Shown here one piece after another: positions 7,843 through 16,661 of a DNA stretch of 39,862 nt. Every line of letters starts with the position of its first letter. Within the stretch, counting starts at the first letter, position 1. A program made the translations under genes and the position numbers. This DNA is from Actinomycetota bacterium (lineage in GTDB: Bacteria > Actinomycetota > CADDZG01 > JAHWKV01): assembly GCA_030447305.1 (NCBI GenBank), contig JAUJPC010000001.1:721086-760947 (forward strand), in the 5' to 3' direction. The notes under the pieces are model-generated. The model had not been told where the DNA came from, searched no databases, and worked only from the letters and a program-made list of their open reading frames with translations.

Positions 7843-10173
7843 GTGGATCTGGGTCGCAGCCTTTTCGGCAAGATGCTGGGCCGCCGGCTTCCCACGGTGG
7901 ACGGCCGGCTCGACGTACCGGGGATAAAAGAGTCCCTGACCATCCGGCGTGACGGGTGGGGCATTCCCCACATCGACGCCGTCACCGAGACCGACGGCTG
8001 GTACGGAGTGGGCTTCTGTCACGGTCAGGATCGCTCCTTCCAGCTGGAAACGCTGCTTCGGGTGATCCGGGGCACGCTGGCCGCCCTGGTCGGCAAGGAC
8101 GGCATTCCCATAGACCGCCTTTCCCGGCGCGTAGGCTTCAGCCGAAACAACAACCGGCAGCTGGCCACGTTCGATCCCGACATCCAGGCCAACATTGCCG
8201 CCTATGTGGCGGGGATCAATGCCGGTAGCACCATTGGGCTCCCCCGCAAGGCCCACGAGTTTGTGCTTTTGACTTCCAAGCCGACCCCGTGGACTGCGTC
8301 CGAGGTCGTGGGCATGGTGAAGCTCCTGTCCTTCATGTTCTCCACCAACGCCGACTCCGAGCTTGCCCGCTTGAAGATCCTCCTGGCCGATGGTCCGGAG
8401 AGCCTGGCTGCGGTTGACCCCAGCTACGGCGAGTCGTGGCAGGGCGCCCTGAGGGCGGAAGCCGTGGCGCCGGCGCTGGACTGCCTGGGGGACGATCTGG
8501 CCGCTTTCTCGAGCTTTGTCGGAGCCGGAGGGGCTTCGAACAGTTGGGTGCTGTCCTCGGACCGCACGGCCACCGGCCGGCCCCTGCTGGCAAACGATCC
8601 CCACCTGCCGGCACTGCTTCCCTCGGTCTGGTACCTTGCCCACGTCACGACACCCGAGTGGGCAGTCGCCGGCGCCACCCTCGTCGGAGGTCCGGCAGTA
8701 GAGGTGGGCCACAACGGATTTGCCGCATGGGGAATCACCGCGGCCCTGTTCGACAACATCGACCTGTTCCAGGAGGAGCTCGGGCCCGATGGGACGACGA
8801 TTCGGGCCGGCGACGAGTTCGTGCCGTGTGAGGTCCTTCATGAGACCATCAAGGTTCGCTACAAGAAGTCCATCACCGAGAAGGTTGTTCTCACTCCTCG
8901 CGGTCCGGTGGTGAGCCCGGCGTTGGACGAGGAGGTCGCCGCCCTCTCGGCGAGCGCGTTCTGGCTGAAGGACGTGCCCGTGGAGGGGTTCCTTCGGGTT
9001 CACGGCACTACCGGCTTCGATCAGTTCCGCCACTGGTTTGCCAACTGGCCGGGTCCCGACCTGAACGTCAGCTACGCGGACACCACGGGCACTATCGGAT
9101 GGCAGCTGGCGGGCAGTGTTCCGGTCCGCCGCCGCGGGTGGGGCACCTTCCCTCAGCCGGGGTGGGATCCCTCGGCCGGCTGGGAGGAGGACCCGGTTCC
9201 GTTCGATGACATGCCCTACCTGTTCGATCCGGACAAGGGATACCTCGCCACCGCCAACACACGGCCTTATCCGAACGTCGACGAGCCGTTCCTGGGAGTG
9301 GACTGGATCGATGGCTACCGGCTGGCGCGCATCACCGAGGTGGTCTCACAGCGCACCGACTGGGACCTGGAGGCGGCCGCAGCACTTCAGCTGGACGAGC
9401 TGTCGATCCCCTGGCGAGACGTGCGGGAGACGGTCCTTTCGGCTCCTGCAACCAACCCGGACACCAAGGTCGCGCTCGACCTGCTCAGCGAGTGGGACGG
9501 CCGGATCTCGGCCGGGTCACCGGCTGCCGCAGTTTTCGAGTTTTTCCTTGCCGAGATGGCCCGTAGGGTGGCCGTCGCCAAAGCACCCGGGAGCACCCAA
9601 TGGGTCCTTGGGAAGGGCTTCGGACAGCTTCTTCCCTACACTTCGTTCTCGTTTCGCCGGGTGGGGCACCTGGTGCTGCTGCTGAACAACTCGCCCGAGG
9701 GTTGGTTCGGCCGGCCGTGGGGTGAGGAGGTCGCCGGGGCGCTGGCCACCGTGGTAAGGACGCTTACCGACCTGAAGGGTGGTGCATCCGCCGACTGGGC
9801 CTGGGGCAAGGTACGTCCGGTGGAGCTGAAGCACCCGGTCGGGGAGCAGAAGCCCCTCAACAAGATCTTCAACCTCGGGCCTTTTAGCTGGGGGGGCGAT
9901 ACCAACACCATCGCCCAGACATCTGTGGACCCCATAAACGCAACCAACGACCCCGGCTTCATTGCCTCCCTTCGCATGGTGGCCGATGTGGGGAACTGGG
10001 ACGAGTGCCGGTGGGTGATCCCGGCGGGCCAGTCGGGAAACCCGATGTCCCCCCATTACGACGACCAGCTTCCGCTCTGGCAAAAGGGGACCGGTGTACA
10101 GATCCCGTGGACGCCGGAGGCGGTCGAAAAAGCGACGGTTGCGACCTTGAAGCTGGTGCCCGGAGCGGGATAG
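7843..10173 (+). CDS. Penicillin acylase (penicillin amidase) family Ntn hydrolase
   Basis: A 776-residue member of the penicillin amidase family (Ntn hydrolases), which cleave amide bonds of beta-lactam side chains, acyl-homoserine lactones or related N-acyl compounds after self-processing into two chains. The GTG at 7843 is chosen because GGAAGGGG lies five bases upstream and the frame further upstream lacks family sequence. Visible features are the N-terminal DGWGIPHIDAVTETDGWYG and GFCHGQDRSFQLE segments, the processing site GAGGASNSWVLSS with Ser232 as predicted nucleophile (preceded by Ala where Gly is usual), ANDPHLPALLPS, and HNGFAAWGIT. No convincing signal peptide is seen, unlike the periplasmic enzymes of Gram-negatives, so a cytoplasmic location is possible. 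The true substrate is unknown and the neighbours do not suggest one. Confidence 0.9.
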   Translation: MDLGRSLFGKMLGRRLPTVDGRLDVPGIKESLTIRRDGWGIPHIDAVTETDGWYGVGFCHGQDRSFQLETLLRVIRGTLAALVGKDGIPIDRLSRRVGFSRNNNRQLATFDPDIQANIAAYVAGINAGSTIGLPRKAHEFVLLTSKPTPWTASEVVGMVKLLSFMFSTNADSELARLKILLADGPESLAAVDPSYGESWQGALRAEAVAPALDCLGDDLAAFSSFVGAGGASNSWVLSSDRTATGRPLLANDPHLPALLPSVWYLAHVTTPEWAVAGATLVGGPAVEVGHNGFAAWGITAALFDNIDLFQEELGPDGTTIRAGDEFVPCEVLHETIKVRYKKSITEKVVLTPRGPVVSPALDEEVAALSASAFWLKDVPVEGFLRVHGTTGFDQFRHWFANWPGPDLNVSYADTTGTIGWQLAGSVPVRRRGWGTFPQPGWDPSAGWEEDPVPFDDMPYLFDPDKGYLATANTRPYPNVDEPFLGVDWIDGYRLARITEVVSQRTDWDLEAAAALQLDELSIPWRDVRETVLSAPATNPDTKVALDLLSEWDGRISAGSPAAAVFEFFLAEMARRVAVAKAPGSTQWVLGKGFGQLLPYTSFSFRRVGHLVLLLNNSPEGWFGRPWGEEVAGALATVVRTLTDLKGGASADWAWGKVRPVELKHPVGEQKPLNKIFNLGPFSWGGDTNTIAQTSVDPINATNDPGFIASLRMVADVGNWDECRWVIPAGQSGNPMSPHYDDQLPLWQKGTGVQIPWTPEAVEKATVATLKLVPGAG

Positions 10174-10296
10174 CGGACCTCAAGGCAGGCAGGCGGTACC
10201 GGGCAATCCCTCCGAGCGTCCGCCACGAACATCTGTCAGGGGGAATGCTCCGGTGCTTCCCGTCGTTTCCCTCAGTAACCGACCGGAGGAAACCGA

Positions 10297-12732
10297 ATGA
10301 AGCGCGAGGGCTCACGGCTCGACCTGAGTGCCCGGCTGGTGATGACCACCCTGTACCAGCGGTTGGGGGAGGCGGGGCTGTGGAACCACATCCGCTCGGT
10401 AGGCGGAAGCTGGACCCGTGGGATCGGCGGCGCCTCCTTCACCACCCACGACAACCGGGCCTTCCTGGAGGGTCTGGTCGCCAGCGGCCGGTTCTGCAAG
10501 GACACGGCTGCCGGAGGACTCCTTCACCAGGGCGTCACCTCCTTTCGCGAGGTGGTGAGCGGCGACGGCCTTCACCTCTCGCTCACCGACGACAACCGGA
10601 TTGTCGTGCACATCGACGGCCACTCTCCGGTCGCCGGAGTGCGCCCCGACGGCGACTGCCGCTACGAACGTGCCCGCACTTTGGAGCACATCCGCCACGA
10701 GGTCGTTCCGTTGATCACCGGATCGCATCGCAAACGCAGGTCGGAGATCTACAATCCCGGCGAGGCGTACATTCGCCGAGAGATCGAGATGGCGGAGGCC
10801 GAGCTGCGGAAAGCTCTTGACGACCCGGAGAGGTACGACGTCCCAGGTACGGCGATCAAGCTGGCATCGCTTCTGTCCGAAGCCGGCGACTACGAGGCTG
10901 CTCGAGGGTTTTACGAGGTTGCCGCCGACTCGGGGCATGCCGACTACGCCGCGGCGGGATCCTTCAGCCTCGGGACGCTGCTGGAGCGCCTGGAGGATTG
11001 GGAGGGGGCCATGAGCGCGTATCGCAGGGCAGTGCTGTCGGACCACCCGGAGATAGGGCCATGGGCGGCTTCCAGCCTGGCTACGTTGCTGGAGAGTTGC
11101 AAGGAGTACGACCGGGCCAAGCAGATCTACCGACACGCCATAGACTCGCGGCATCCCGAGATCTTCCCCTGGGCGGCTGTGGAGCTGGGCGGTTTGCACG
11201 GTGAGCTCGGAGAGGTCGACGAAGCGGAACAGTGCTACCGCCAGGCGGCCGAGTCGCTCCATCCGGAATTTGCCCCGTGGGCGATGCTTAGCCTTGGCAG
11301 CCTTTTGGAAGGGAGCGGACAGACCGGCAGGGCGGAGGAGGAGTTCCGGCGGGCGATCGATTCCGGGCACCCGGACGCCGCACAGTGGGCCGCAATTAAG
11401 CTGGGGAGCCTTCTGGAGGCGCAGGGGATCATGAGGAAAGCCGAGGAGGCGTACCGCCGGGCGGTGGACGCCGACCATCCCGAAATCTCGCCCTGGGCCG
11501 CCACCAGCCTGGCCGACCTCTACGAGCAGATGGGCGAAAATTCCGAGGCCGAGAAGCTCTATCGAAAGGCGATTGACCACAATCACGCCGATGCCTCGCC
11601 GCCGGCGATGGTCAAGCTCGGCACGCTCTTCCGAAAGCTCGATGATTTTGGCTCGGCGGAGGAAGCGCTCCGGCGGGCGGTCGACTCGGGCCATCCGGAA
11701 GCCTCTCCGGCAGCCGCGGTTACTCTGGGCTCCATGCTACGCGGGCTCGGCCGAAACGGCGAAGCCCGGACCGCATATCAGCACGCGGTCGACTCGCTAA
11801 GCCCAAGGTTTGCTCCGGCGGCGGCTCTCAGCCTCGGGAGCCTTCTCGAAGAGGAAAGAGATTCCCAGGGTGCCATCGCTGCGTACTTCCTGGCCATGGA
11901 CTCGAAAAATCCGCAGGTTGCTCCTTCGGCGGCGCTCAGCCTTGGAGGGTTGCTTGCCGCAGCCGGCGATTCCGATGGGGCACGGGTGGCCTACCGCAAG
12001 GCAATCGAGAGCGGTCATCCTGATGTCTCGCCCGCGGCCGCTATCAATCTCGGGGCCTTGTTGGAGGAACTGGAGGAGCATCAAGAGTGCAGGTTGGCTT
12101 ATCAGGCCGCCATTGACTCGCAGAGCCCCGAATACGGACCGACGGCAGCGCTCAGCCTGGGCGGCTTGCTTGAGCGGCTGGGGGACATACAGGGCGCCGA
12201 AGCCGCCTACCGAATTGCGGCGGAATCCCAGGCCTCCGACGTCGCCCCCTGGGCTGAGCTCAGCCTGGCCGGCCTGCAGGAGGAAACAGACCCCGATGCC
12301 GCCGAAAGGGCATACCTGTCTGTGGTCTCGGGGACTCACCCCGAGGCGTCGGCAGCAGCAGCGGTGAAGCTTGGTGACCTAATGGCGGGGCTGGAACGCA
12401 ACGAAGAAGCTGAGGCGGCGTACCGGTCGGCAGTGGACTCCGGCAACGAGGACGTCGCAGGCTGGGCAGCGACGGGGCTGGGCGACCTGCTGGTCGCGAC
12501 CGGCAGGCCGGACGCCGCCGTGGACCTGTACCGCCGGGTCGTCGGGGCGGCCCAACCGGAGTTCGCCCCGGCCGCGGCCGTCAAACTTGGGGACGTGCTC
12601 GCCTCGATGGGGGAGCCGGTCAAAGCTCGGGAGGCGTACCGGCGGGCCATCACTATGGGAGACTCACCAAGCGCGGCCGAAGCCGCGTTCAAGCTGGGTT
12701 TGCTGCTTCAACACACCCGGGGCAGCATATAA
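10297..12732 (+). CDS. Protein of tandem 36-residue TPR-like repeats with a novel N-terminal domain
   Basis: 811 residues, ATG 10297 behind ACCGGAGGAAACCGA. Residues 1-150 form a non-repeat region I do not recognise (LVMTTLYQRLGEAG, SFTTHDNRAFLEGL, SLTDDNRIVVHIDG), with the look of a compact alpha/beta domain. From about residue 178 to the end come some seventeen units of nearly constant 36-residue length with the pattern HPExxPWAAxSLGxLLExxG then AExAYRRAIDSG. This is a TPR variant, with conserved Pro, Trp-Ala and Tyr-Arg-Arg-Ala positions. The repeats should form a right-handed superhelix for binding partners. The gene sits 123 bp after the acylase gene and may share its transcript. Its binding partner is unknown. 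Confidence 0.85.
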   Translation: MKREGSRLDLSARLVMTTLYQRLGEAGLWNHIRSVGGSWTRGIGGASFTTHDNRAFLEGLVASGRFCKDTAAGGLLHQGVTSFREVVSGDGLHLSLTDDNRIVVHIDGHSPVAGVRPDGDCRYERARTLEHIRHEVVPLITGSHRKRRSEIYNPGEAYIRREIEMAEAELRKALDDPERYDVPGTAIKLASLLSEAGDYEAARGFYEVAADSGHADYAAAGSFSLGTLLERLEDWEGAMSAYRRAVLSDHPEIGPWAASSLATLLESCKEYDRAKQIYRHAIDSRHPEIFPWAAVELGGLHGELGEVDEAEQCYRQAAESLHPEFAPWAMLSLGSLLEGSGQTGRAEEEFRRAIDSGHPDAAQWAAIKLGSLLEAQGIMRKAEEAYRRAVDADHPEISPWAATSLADLYEQMGENSEAEKLYRKAIDHNHADASPPAMVKLGTLFRKLDDFGSAEEALRRAVDSGHPEASPAAAVTLGSMLRGLGRNGEARTAYQHAVDSLSPRFAPAAALSLGSLLEEERDSQGAIAAYFLAMDSKNPQVAPSAALSLGGLLAAAGDSDGARVAYRKAIESGHPDVSPAAAINLGALLEELEEHQECRLAYQAAIDSQSPEYGPTAALSLGGLLERLGDIQGAEAAYRIAAESQASDVAPWAELSLAGLQEETDPDAAERAYLSVVSGTHPEASAAAAVKLGDLMAGLERNEEAEAAYRSAVDSGNEDVAGWAATGLGDLLVATGRPDAAVDLYRRVVGAAQPEFAPAAAVKLGDVLASMGEPVKAREAYRRAITMGDSPSAAEAAFKLGLLLQHTRGSI
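10828..12723 (+). repeat. Tandem 108-bp coding repeats (about 17 copies)
   Basis: The DNA under the TPR-like region repeats every 108 bp (36 codons), with one unit one codon short near 12230-12340. Copies are clearly diverged at the nucleotide level but keep the same codon phase and share words encoding His-Pro-Glu and Tyr-Arg-(Arg/Lys)-Ala. The array grew by in-frame duplication and has since drifted; it is not a CRISPR or satellite array. Confidence 0.7.
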
Positions 12733-12781
12733 TCGGCGCTGTTTAAGGCCCGCTGCGCACTACGGAGTTCTGCTATGAACC

Positions 12782-13027
12782 TCAACCAGAGTCCTCTGGG
12801 AAGTCTTGCTTCTTTGCCTCGGCGGCCTGCACTTGCCTTTTGTCTATACCACCTCGGTCCCAACGACGGGTAACCGGTATCAGAATCAACGCCCCGACCA
12901 CGATAATCACGAACGCCCAGTCTTTTGGCACTTGCAGGCCGAACAAGATTCCGCTGAACAGGGCGATACCTGCAAAGAACATATTGGCTACCCAATGAAA
13001 CAGAATTCCTCTAGGTTCCTCCTGCAT
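12782..13027 (-). CDS. Small two-span membrane protein (81 aa)
   Basis: The start at 13027 has GGAAGG about eight bases upstream on the minus strand. The N-terminal MQEEPRGILFHWVANMFFAG leads into a first hydrophobic segment (FFAGIALFSGILFGL), a short turn containing Pro-Lys-Asp-Trp, and a second segment (AFVIIVVGALILIPV) followed by basic residues and a charged tail with many Lys and Glu. A longer in-frame start at 13150 exists but has only low-complexity sequence. It is divergent from the penicillin-binding protein with only 29 bp between starts, so the two may share control sequences or overlap in leader. Family not recognised. Confidence 0.65.
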   Translation of the reverse strand: MQEEPRGILFHWVANMFFAGIALFSGILFGLQVPKDWAFVIIVVGALILIPVTRRWDRGGIDKRQVQAAEAKKQDFPEDSG

Positions 13028-13056
13028 ATCTTCGATCCTTCCGGGCGTCCTGCCTG

Positions 13057-15525
13057 ATGGGCGGCAAACGCAGGGCTCCTTCTTACTATGGGATGGTAAA
13101 TCCCCGGAGCCGCAAGCCATCTTCCCGGGCCAGGGCCCCCGCGGGTGCACAGCACCGATCGGGAGGGCCGAGCCGTGCGGGCAAACAGCATGGATCCGGA
13201 TCTGCCGGGCTGGATGCCATCCTCAGGCGGTGGTGGTTGATCCTGGCGATGATCGTTGCCGGATTCGTGCTGTTGAAGCTGTCCGGCTATCTGTCCGAGA
13301 TCCCGCTTCCGGATGCTGCGCCGGGGTCCCAGTCGTCGAAGCTCTACGATTCCCAGGGCCAGCTCATTTACACGTTCCACGGCACCGAGAACCGCACCAT
13401 CGTCCCCCTCGACGAAATATCGACCGACCTGAAACAGGCTGTCGTGGCGGCCGAGGACCGCGCTTTTCACACCCATCCGGGAGTGAGCCTCAAAGGCATC
13501 GTCCGAGCAGCCTTCTCCAACGTCAAGGAGGGCGATATCGGCCAGGGCGCCTCCACCATCACGCAGCAGTACGCGCGTACCTTTGCCACGGTCGGCAAGG
13601 AGCGGACCTTCGCTCGCAAGCTGCGGGAGGCCACCATGGCGGTGAAGATCGAGAGGGTCTACTCCAAGGACAAGATTCTGGAGTTCTACCTGAACACCGT
13701 GTACTTCGGGCGGGGCGCATACGGCGCCGAGGCGGCCGCCCAGACCTACTTCAAGAAGCCGGCGAAGGACCTGAACCTTCCCGAGTCGGCGTACCTGGCC
13801 GGGATCATCCGCTCTCCCAGCCGGTATCAGATCGAGAACAACCCTACAGGGGTGGCGGCCATCCGCAACCGCGTCCTGGCGTCAATGCAGGAGGCGGGTT
13901 TCATCACACCTGCTCAGCGGCAGGCCGCGGAGCAGGTGGATATGGGGTCCGTCTTCAAGCTCTCACGAATCAGTGCCGAGCTGGAAACTCCTCGCGCCGG
14001 TTACTTCATCGAGTACGTGCGCAAACTGCTCTTGCGTGAGTTCAAGATCGAGGAGAAGGATCTGCTCGGCGGCGGCTTGAAGATACACACCACGCTGGAC
14101 CTGCGTATGCAGGATGCGGCCGAGAAGGCCGTACGCAGCACTCTCGACCGGGAGGACGACCCGGAGGTTGGTCTGCTTGCCATGGATTCCCAGGGGCAGG
14201 TGAAGGCGATGGTCGGAGGCCGCAACGTGGACGACCCGAAGCGCGCCCGCGGCTTCAACTTTGCCGCCAACCTGCCGGGTGACGACGGCGGCCGTCAGGC
14301 GGGCTCGGCGTTCAAGCCCATTGCATTGGCGGCCTTCGTCGACGACGGAAAGTCGATCAAATCCAGCTTCCCCGGTCCGGCGAAGATCTCCATCGACTCG
14401 GACCTATGCCTCAACGAAGGCAAGCCGTGGGAGGTGTCCAACTTCGACAACGCCGGTTACGGCAACCTTGACATCACGCAGGCGACCACGAAGTCGGTCA
14501 ACACCATCTACGCCCAAATGATGGACAAGGTGGTCACGCCGAAGATGTTCATCGCCATGTCGGAGAAGCTGGGGATTCCCATTCCTGCGGTGGACGAGGG
14601 CTGCGCGCTCACCCTCGGAACCACGGCCGTCACACCGATGGAGATGGCGCGCGCATACGCCACCTTTGCCGCCCGCGGCAAGCGGCCGGACCCGCTGCTC
14701 GTTCTGAAGATCACTTCGCCCGAGGGAGAGACGATCATCGAGAAGCGGCCTCGCTCGGAGCAGACCATCAGTCAAAACATCGCCGACACGGTTTCGTGGA
14801 TCCTGAAGCAGAACATCGTTGCAGGAACCGGTACTGCGGCAAAGATCCAGTGGCCTGCCATGGGCAAGACCGGCACGGCCCAGGACCACCAGGATGCCTC
14901 GTTTGTTGGCTCGACGCCGGAGCTGACCACAGCCGTGTGGATGGGCTTTCCGCCCGATCCGGTGACCAAGGAGATTCCGCTGATGCGCGATGTCCGGGGC
15001 AAGCGGGTGACGGGTGGCTCGTTCCCCGCAACCATTTGGAAGCAGTTTATGGCGGAGTCTCTGAAGCTGTACGACAAGCATTCGGACTTTCCGAGCCCCA
15101 AGATCGCGGGAGAGGTGATTGCCCCGGCCCCTCCGCCGTGTCCGAAGACCATTCCGGGAGACCTGAACGAATCGCCTGCGGCTGACGGTCAGTCGGCTGT
15201 GGGGGAGGACGGTAAGGTCCTCGACAACTGCCGGAAGCCGGCGGCTTTCCCATCGCCGACTCCCTCGCAGCTTTGCGGAGAGTTCCCGTTCCCCGAGTGC
15301 ACGACCGGCCAGACCGGCGACGGCGACCCGAGTATGCCCAACGCTCGGCCGGGGGAGCTTCCGAGGCCCTGTCCGTTCCTCAGGTGCGCGACGCCGGAGC
15401 CGACAGAGTCACCGCCGTCCCAAGAGGGAGAGAGGAATCCGAATAGGGGAGCCGGTCAGCTTGGGGAGCCGTGTTTCCCGCTCTGTTCAAACGAGCAGGT
15501 GGATAGCGACCCTCCCGATGACTAG
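13057..15525 (+). CDS. Class A (bifunctional) penicillin-binding protein with Cys/Pro-rich tail
   Basis: Peptidoglycan synthase joining a GT51 glycosyltransferase to a beta-lactam-sensitive DD-transpeptidase, anchored in the membrane and acting outside the cell. In order: a basic disordered cytoplasmic N-terminus, one transmembrane segment (LILAMIVAGFVLLKL, about residues 63-78), the GT51 domain with catalytic E133 in AAEDRAFHTHPG and QGASTITQQYAR, then the transpeptidase with S417-x-x-K (GSAFKP), S480-V-N and K604-T-G (GKTGTAQ). Residues from about 690 to the end are Pro/Gly-rich and hold eight cysteines, with C-x-F-x-C-like motifs repeated three times. The start is uncertain: ATG 13057 and ATG 13093 both lack a strong ribosome-binding site. 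It converges with the UTRA gene, 5 bp apart. Confidence 0.92.
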   Translation: MGGKRRAPSYYGMVNPRSRKPSSRARAPAGAQHRSGGPSRAGKQHGSGSAGLDAILRRWWLILAMIVAGFVLLKLSGYLSEIPLPDAAPGSQSSKLYDSQGQLIYTFHGTENRTIVPLDEISTDLKQAVVAAEDRAFHTHPGVSLKGIVRAAFSNVKEGDIGQGASTITQQYARTFATVGKERTFARKLREATMAVKIERVYSKDKILEFYLNTVYFGRGAYGAEAAAQTYFKKPAKDLNLPESAYLAGIIRSPSRYQIENNPTGVAAIRNRVLASMQEAGFITPAQRQAAEQVDMGSVFKLSRISAELETPRAGYFIEYVRKLLLREFKIEEKDLLGGGLKIHTTLDLRMQDAAEKAVRSTLDREDDPEVGLLAMDSQGQVKAMVGGRNVDDPKRARGFNFAANLPGDDGGRQAGSAFKPIALAAFVDDGKSIKSSFPGPAKISIDSDLCLNEGKPWEVSNFDNAGYGNLDITQATTKSVNTIYAQMMDKVVTPKMFIAMSEKLGIPIPAVDEGCALTLGTTAVTPMEMARAYATFAARGKRPDPLLVLKITSPEGETIIEKRPRSEQTISQNIADTVSWILKQNIVAGTGTAAKIQWPAMGKTGTAQDHQDASFVGSTPELTTAVWMGFPPDPVTKEIPLMRDVRGKRVTGGSFPATIWKQFMAESLKLYDKHSDFPSPKIAGEVIAPAPPPCPKTIPGDLNESPAADGQSAVGEDGKVLDNCRKPAAFPSPTPSQLCGEFPFPECTTGQTGDGDPSMPNARPGELPRPCPFLRCATPEPTESPPSQEGERNPNRGAGQLGEPCFPLCSNEQVDSDPPDD

Positions 15526-15530
15526 AAGCC

Positions 15531-16097
15531 CTAGAAGCCGGTTTCCTCTGGCGGCTGTCTCACAATGAACACGTGCCGGCTGCCGGCGCAGATGGTTTGC
15601 AGCGTATGGACCGGGGTGCCCCGGTCGTCGTACGAAGTACGGAGGATCTCAACAACGGGCTCGGTCGGTCTCATCTCCAGGCGTTCTGATTCCTCAGCGG
15701 TCGGCAGACGCGCCACCAGAGTTTCCTCGGCGGCGCCGAACCTCCTGCCGTGCCGGTCGAACAGCTCCTGCAGCCCGCCCTCGAGGAAGGAGTTGCCTCC
15801 AAGCTCTTCAGCCTCCGGGATGCCGGCGGGAAAGTAGCTGATAGCCAGCCGGACGGGAATCTCGTCCACCAACATCAGCCGGCGGCGGACGAGCAGGTCG
15901 TCGCCTGGACCGACGCCCATGCGGGCCGCGATCAATTTGGGTGCAGGGGAGCGACCGCTGAACAGAAGCCGGCGGTCCGGCTTTCCCTGCTGACCGGCGG
16001 ACTCGGTGAGAAACAGCGAGCCGCTGGATCGGACCGAAGGGTCGGTGGGGATGGCCCGACGGACGAGCACCCCTGGGGGAACGTTAGAAGTGTCCAC
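15531..16097 (-). pseudogene. UTRA ligand-binding domain of a GntR/HutC-type regulator lacking its winged helix
   Basis: The sequence matches the UTRA effector-binding domain of HutC-type GntR regulators: RMGVGPGDDLLVRRRLMLVD, IPVRLAISYFPAGI, an ETLVARLPTAEESERLEM segment, then VVEILRTSYDDRGTPVHTL. A complete regulator would carry about 70 more N-terminal residues forming a winged helix. Here the frame opens at a GTG (16097) that directly touches the last base of the tRNA-Gln gene, and a TAG closes the frame inside the tRNA T-arm. The first residues (PPGVLVRR) look like the wing end of a winged helix. No ribosome-binding site precedes the GTG. I read it as a truncated, probably inactive regulator; a stand-alone UTRA protein from an internal start is the alternative. 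Confidence 0.55.
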
Positions 16098-16173
16098 TGG
16101 CTGCCGGACTAGGACTCGAACCTAGAGCCTCCTGGGCCAGAACCAGGCGATCTGCCAATTGATCTATCCGGCA
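16098..16173 (-). tRNA. tRNA-Gln (CTG anticodon)
   Basis: The minus strand folds into a full cloverleaf of 76 nt including an encoded CCA: acceptor TGCCGGA/TCCGGCA with discriminator G, D-arm GATC/GATC, anticodon stem CCTGG/CCAGG with loop TTCTGGC giving anticodon CTG, T-stem CTAGG/CCTAG with loop TTCGAGT. A TAGACT hexamer about 28 bp upstream of its 5' end (AGTCTA at 16201-16206 on the plus strand) could be a -10 box. Confidence 0.95.
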
Positions 16174-16281
16174 ATTCCGTGCGGGCGGAGGACTCCGTCG
16201 AGTCTAACAGCCGTATCTCACTCGATCCGAACCTGCCCCGACCGCGTGCCATACGCCCGGTCCGGTATCATCGAAAGACAG

Positions 16282-16355
16282 GCCCCCGTCGTCTAGCGGC
16301 CTAGGACACCGCCCTCTCAAGGCGGAGATCGTGGGTTCGAAACCCATCGGGGGTA
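16282..16355 (+). tRNA. tRNA-Glu (CTC anticodon)
   Basis: Acceptor GCCCCCG pairs with CGGGGGT (terminal G-T wobble) with discriminator A. The anticodon stem CCGCC/GGCGG carries loop CTCTCAA, anticodon CTC; T-stem GTGGG/CCCAT has loop TTCGAAA with one G-T pair. CCA is not encoded (ACAG follows). TATCAT at 16266-16271 is a plausible -10 box. It is divergent from tRNA-Gln. Confidence 0.95.
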
Positions 16356-16472
16356 CAGGGATCCTGCAGCGCACCGGGACGCGCTGAGTGCGACGTGCGT
16401 CCTGGTGTACTTAGCGACGGCGCCGGCGCTCGCCGGAGATTTCAGCCGCTCTCTTCAGCTATGGACGGTTGC

Positions 16473-16661
16473 CTAGTCGACGAGGTCCGGTCCACCACCT
16501 GGCTCCAGTGCCTCCGGTGCGTCGGTCCCGTCCCCGCGCTGGTCCGATGCCCCGGTGTCCTGGGAACCAGGCATAGGCGGCCTACCGAGCATGCTGCCTC
16601 CCCTGCCCATGTCCTGGCCGGCTTCTTCCTTGCCTCCGAGACCTTCTTCGGTTTCTGCCAT
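16473..16661 (-). CDS. Small acidic Gly/Pro-rich protein (62 aa)
   Basis: ATG 16661 is preceded on the minus strand by AAGGAGGCGGAT, a near-perfect ribosome-binding site, which is the main argument for a real gene. The product is acidic and low in complexity: an opening Glu/Lys-rich stretch (MAETEEGLGGKEEAGQDMG), a Met/Pro-rich centre (GSMLGRPPMPG), then an acidic tail (TDAPEALEPGGGPDLVD). No cysteine, signal or membrane span; probably disordered. Function unknown. Confidence 0.5.
   Translation of the reverse strand: MAETEEGLGGKEEAGQDMGRGGSMLGRPPMPGSQDTGASDQRGDGTDAPEALEPGGGPDLVD

Noticed and set aside
7786-9033. Long minus-strand frame opposite the acylase gene
   Set aside because: Antisense shadow with arginine/glycine-rich composition and no domain or ribosome-binding site.
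10828-12723. 108-bp periodic repeats as a CRISPR-like array
   Set aside because: The period matches exactly 36 codons within one open frame and there are no unique spacers; it is a protein repeat.
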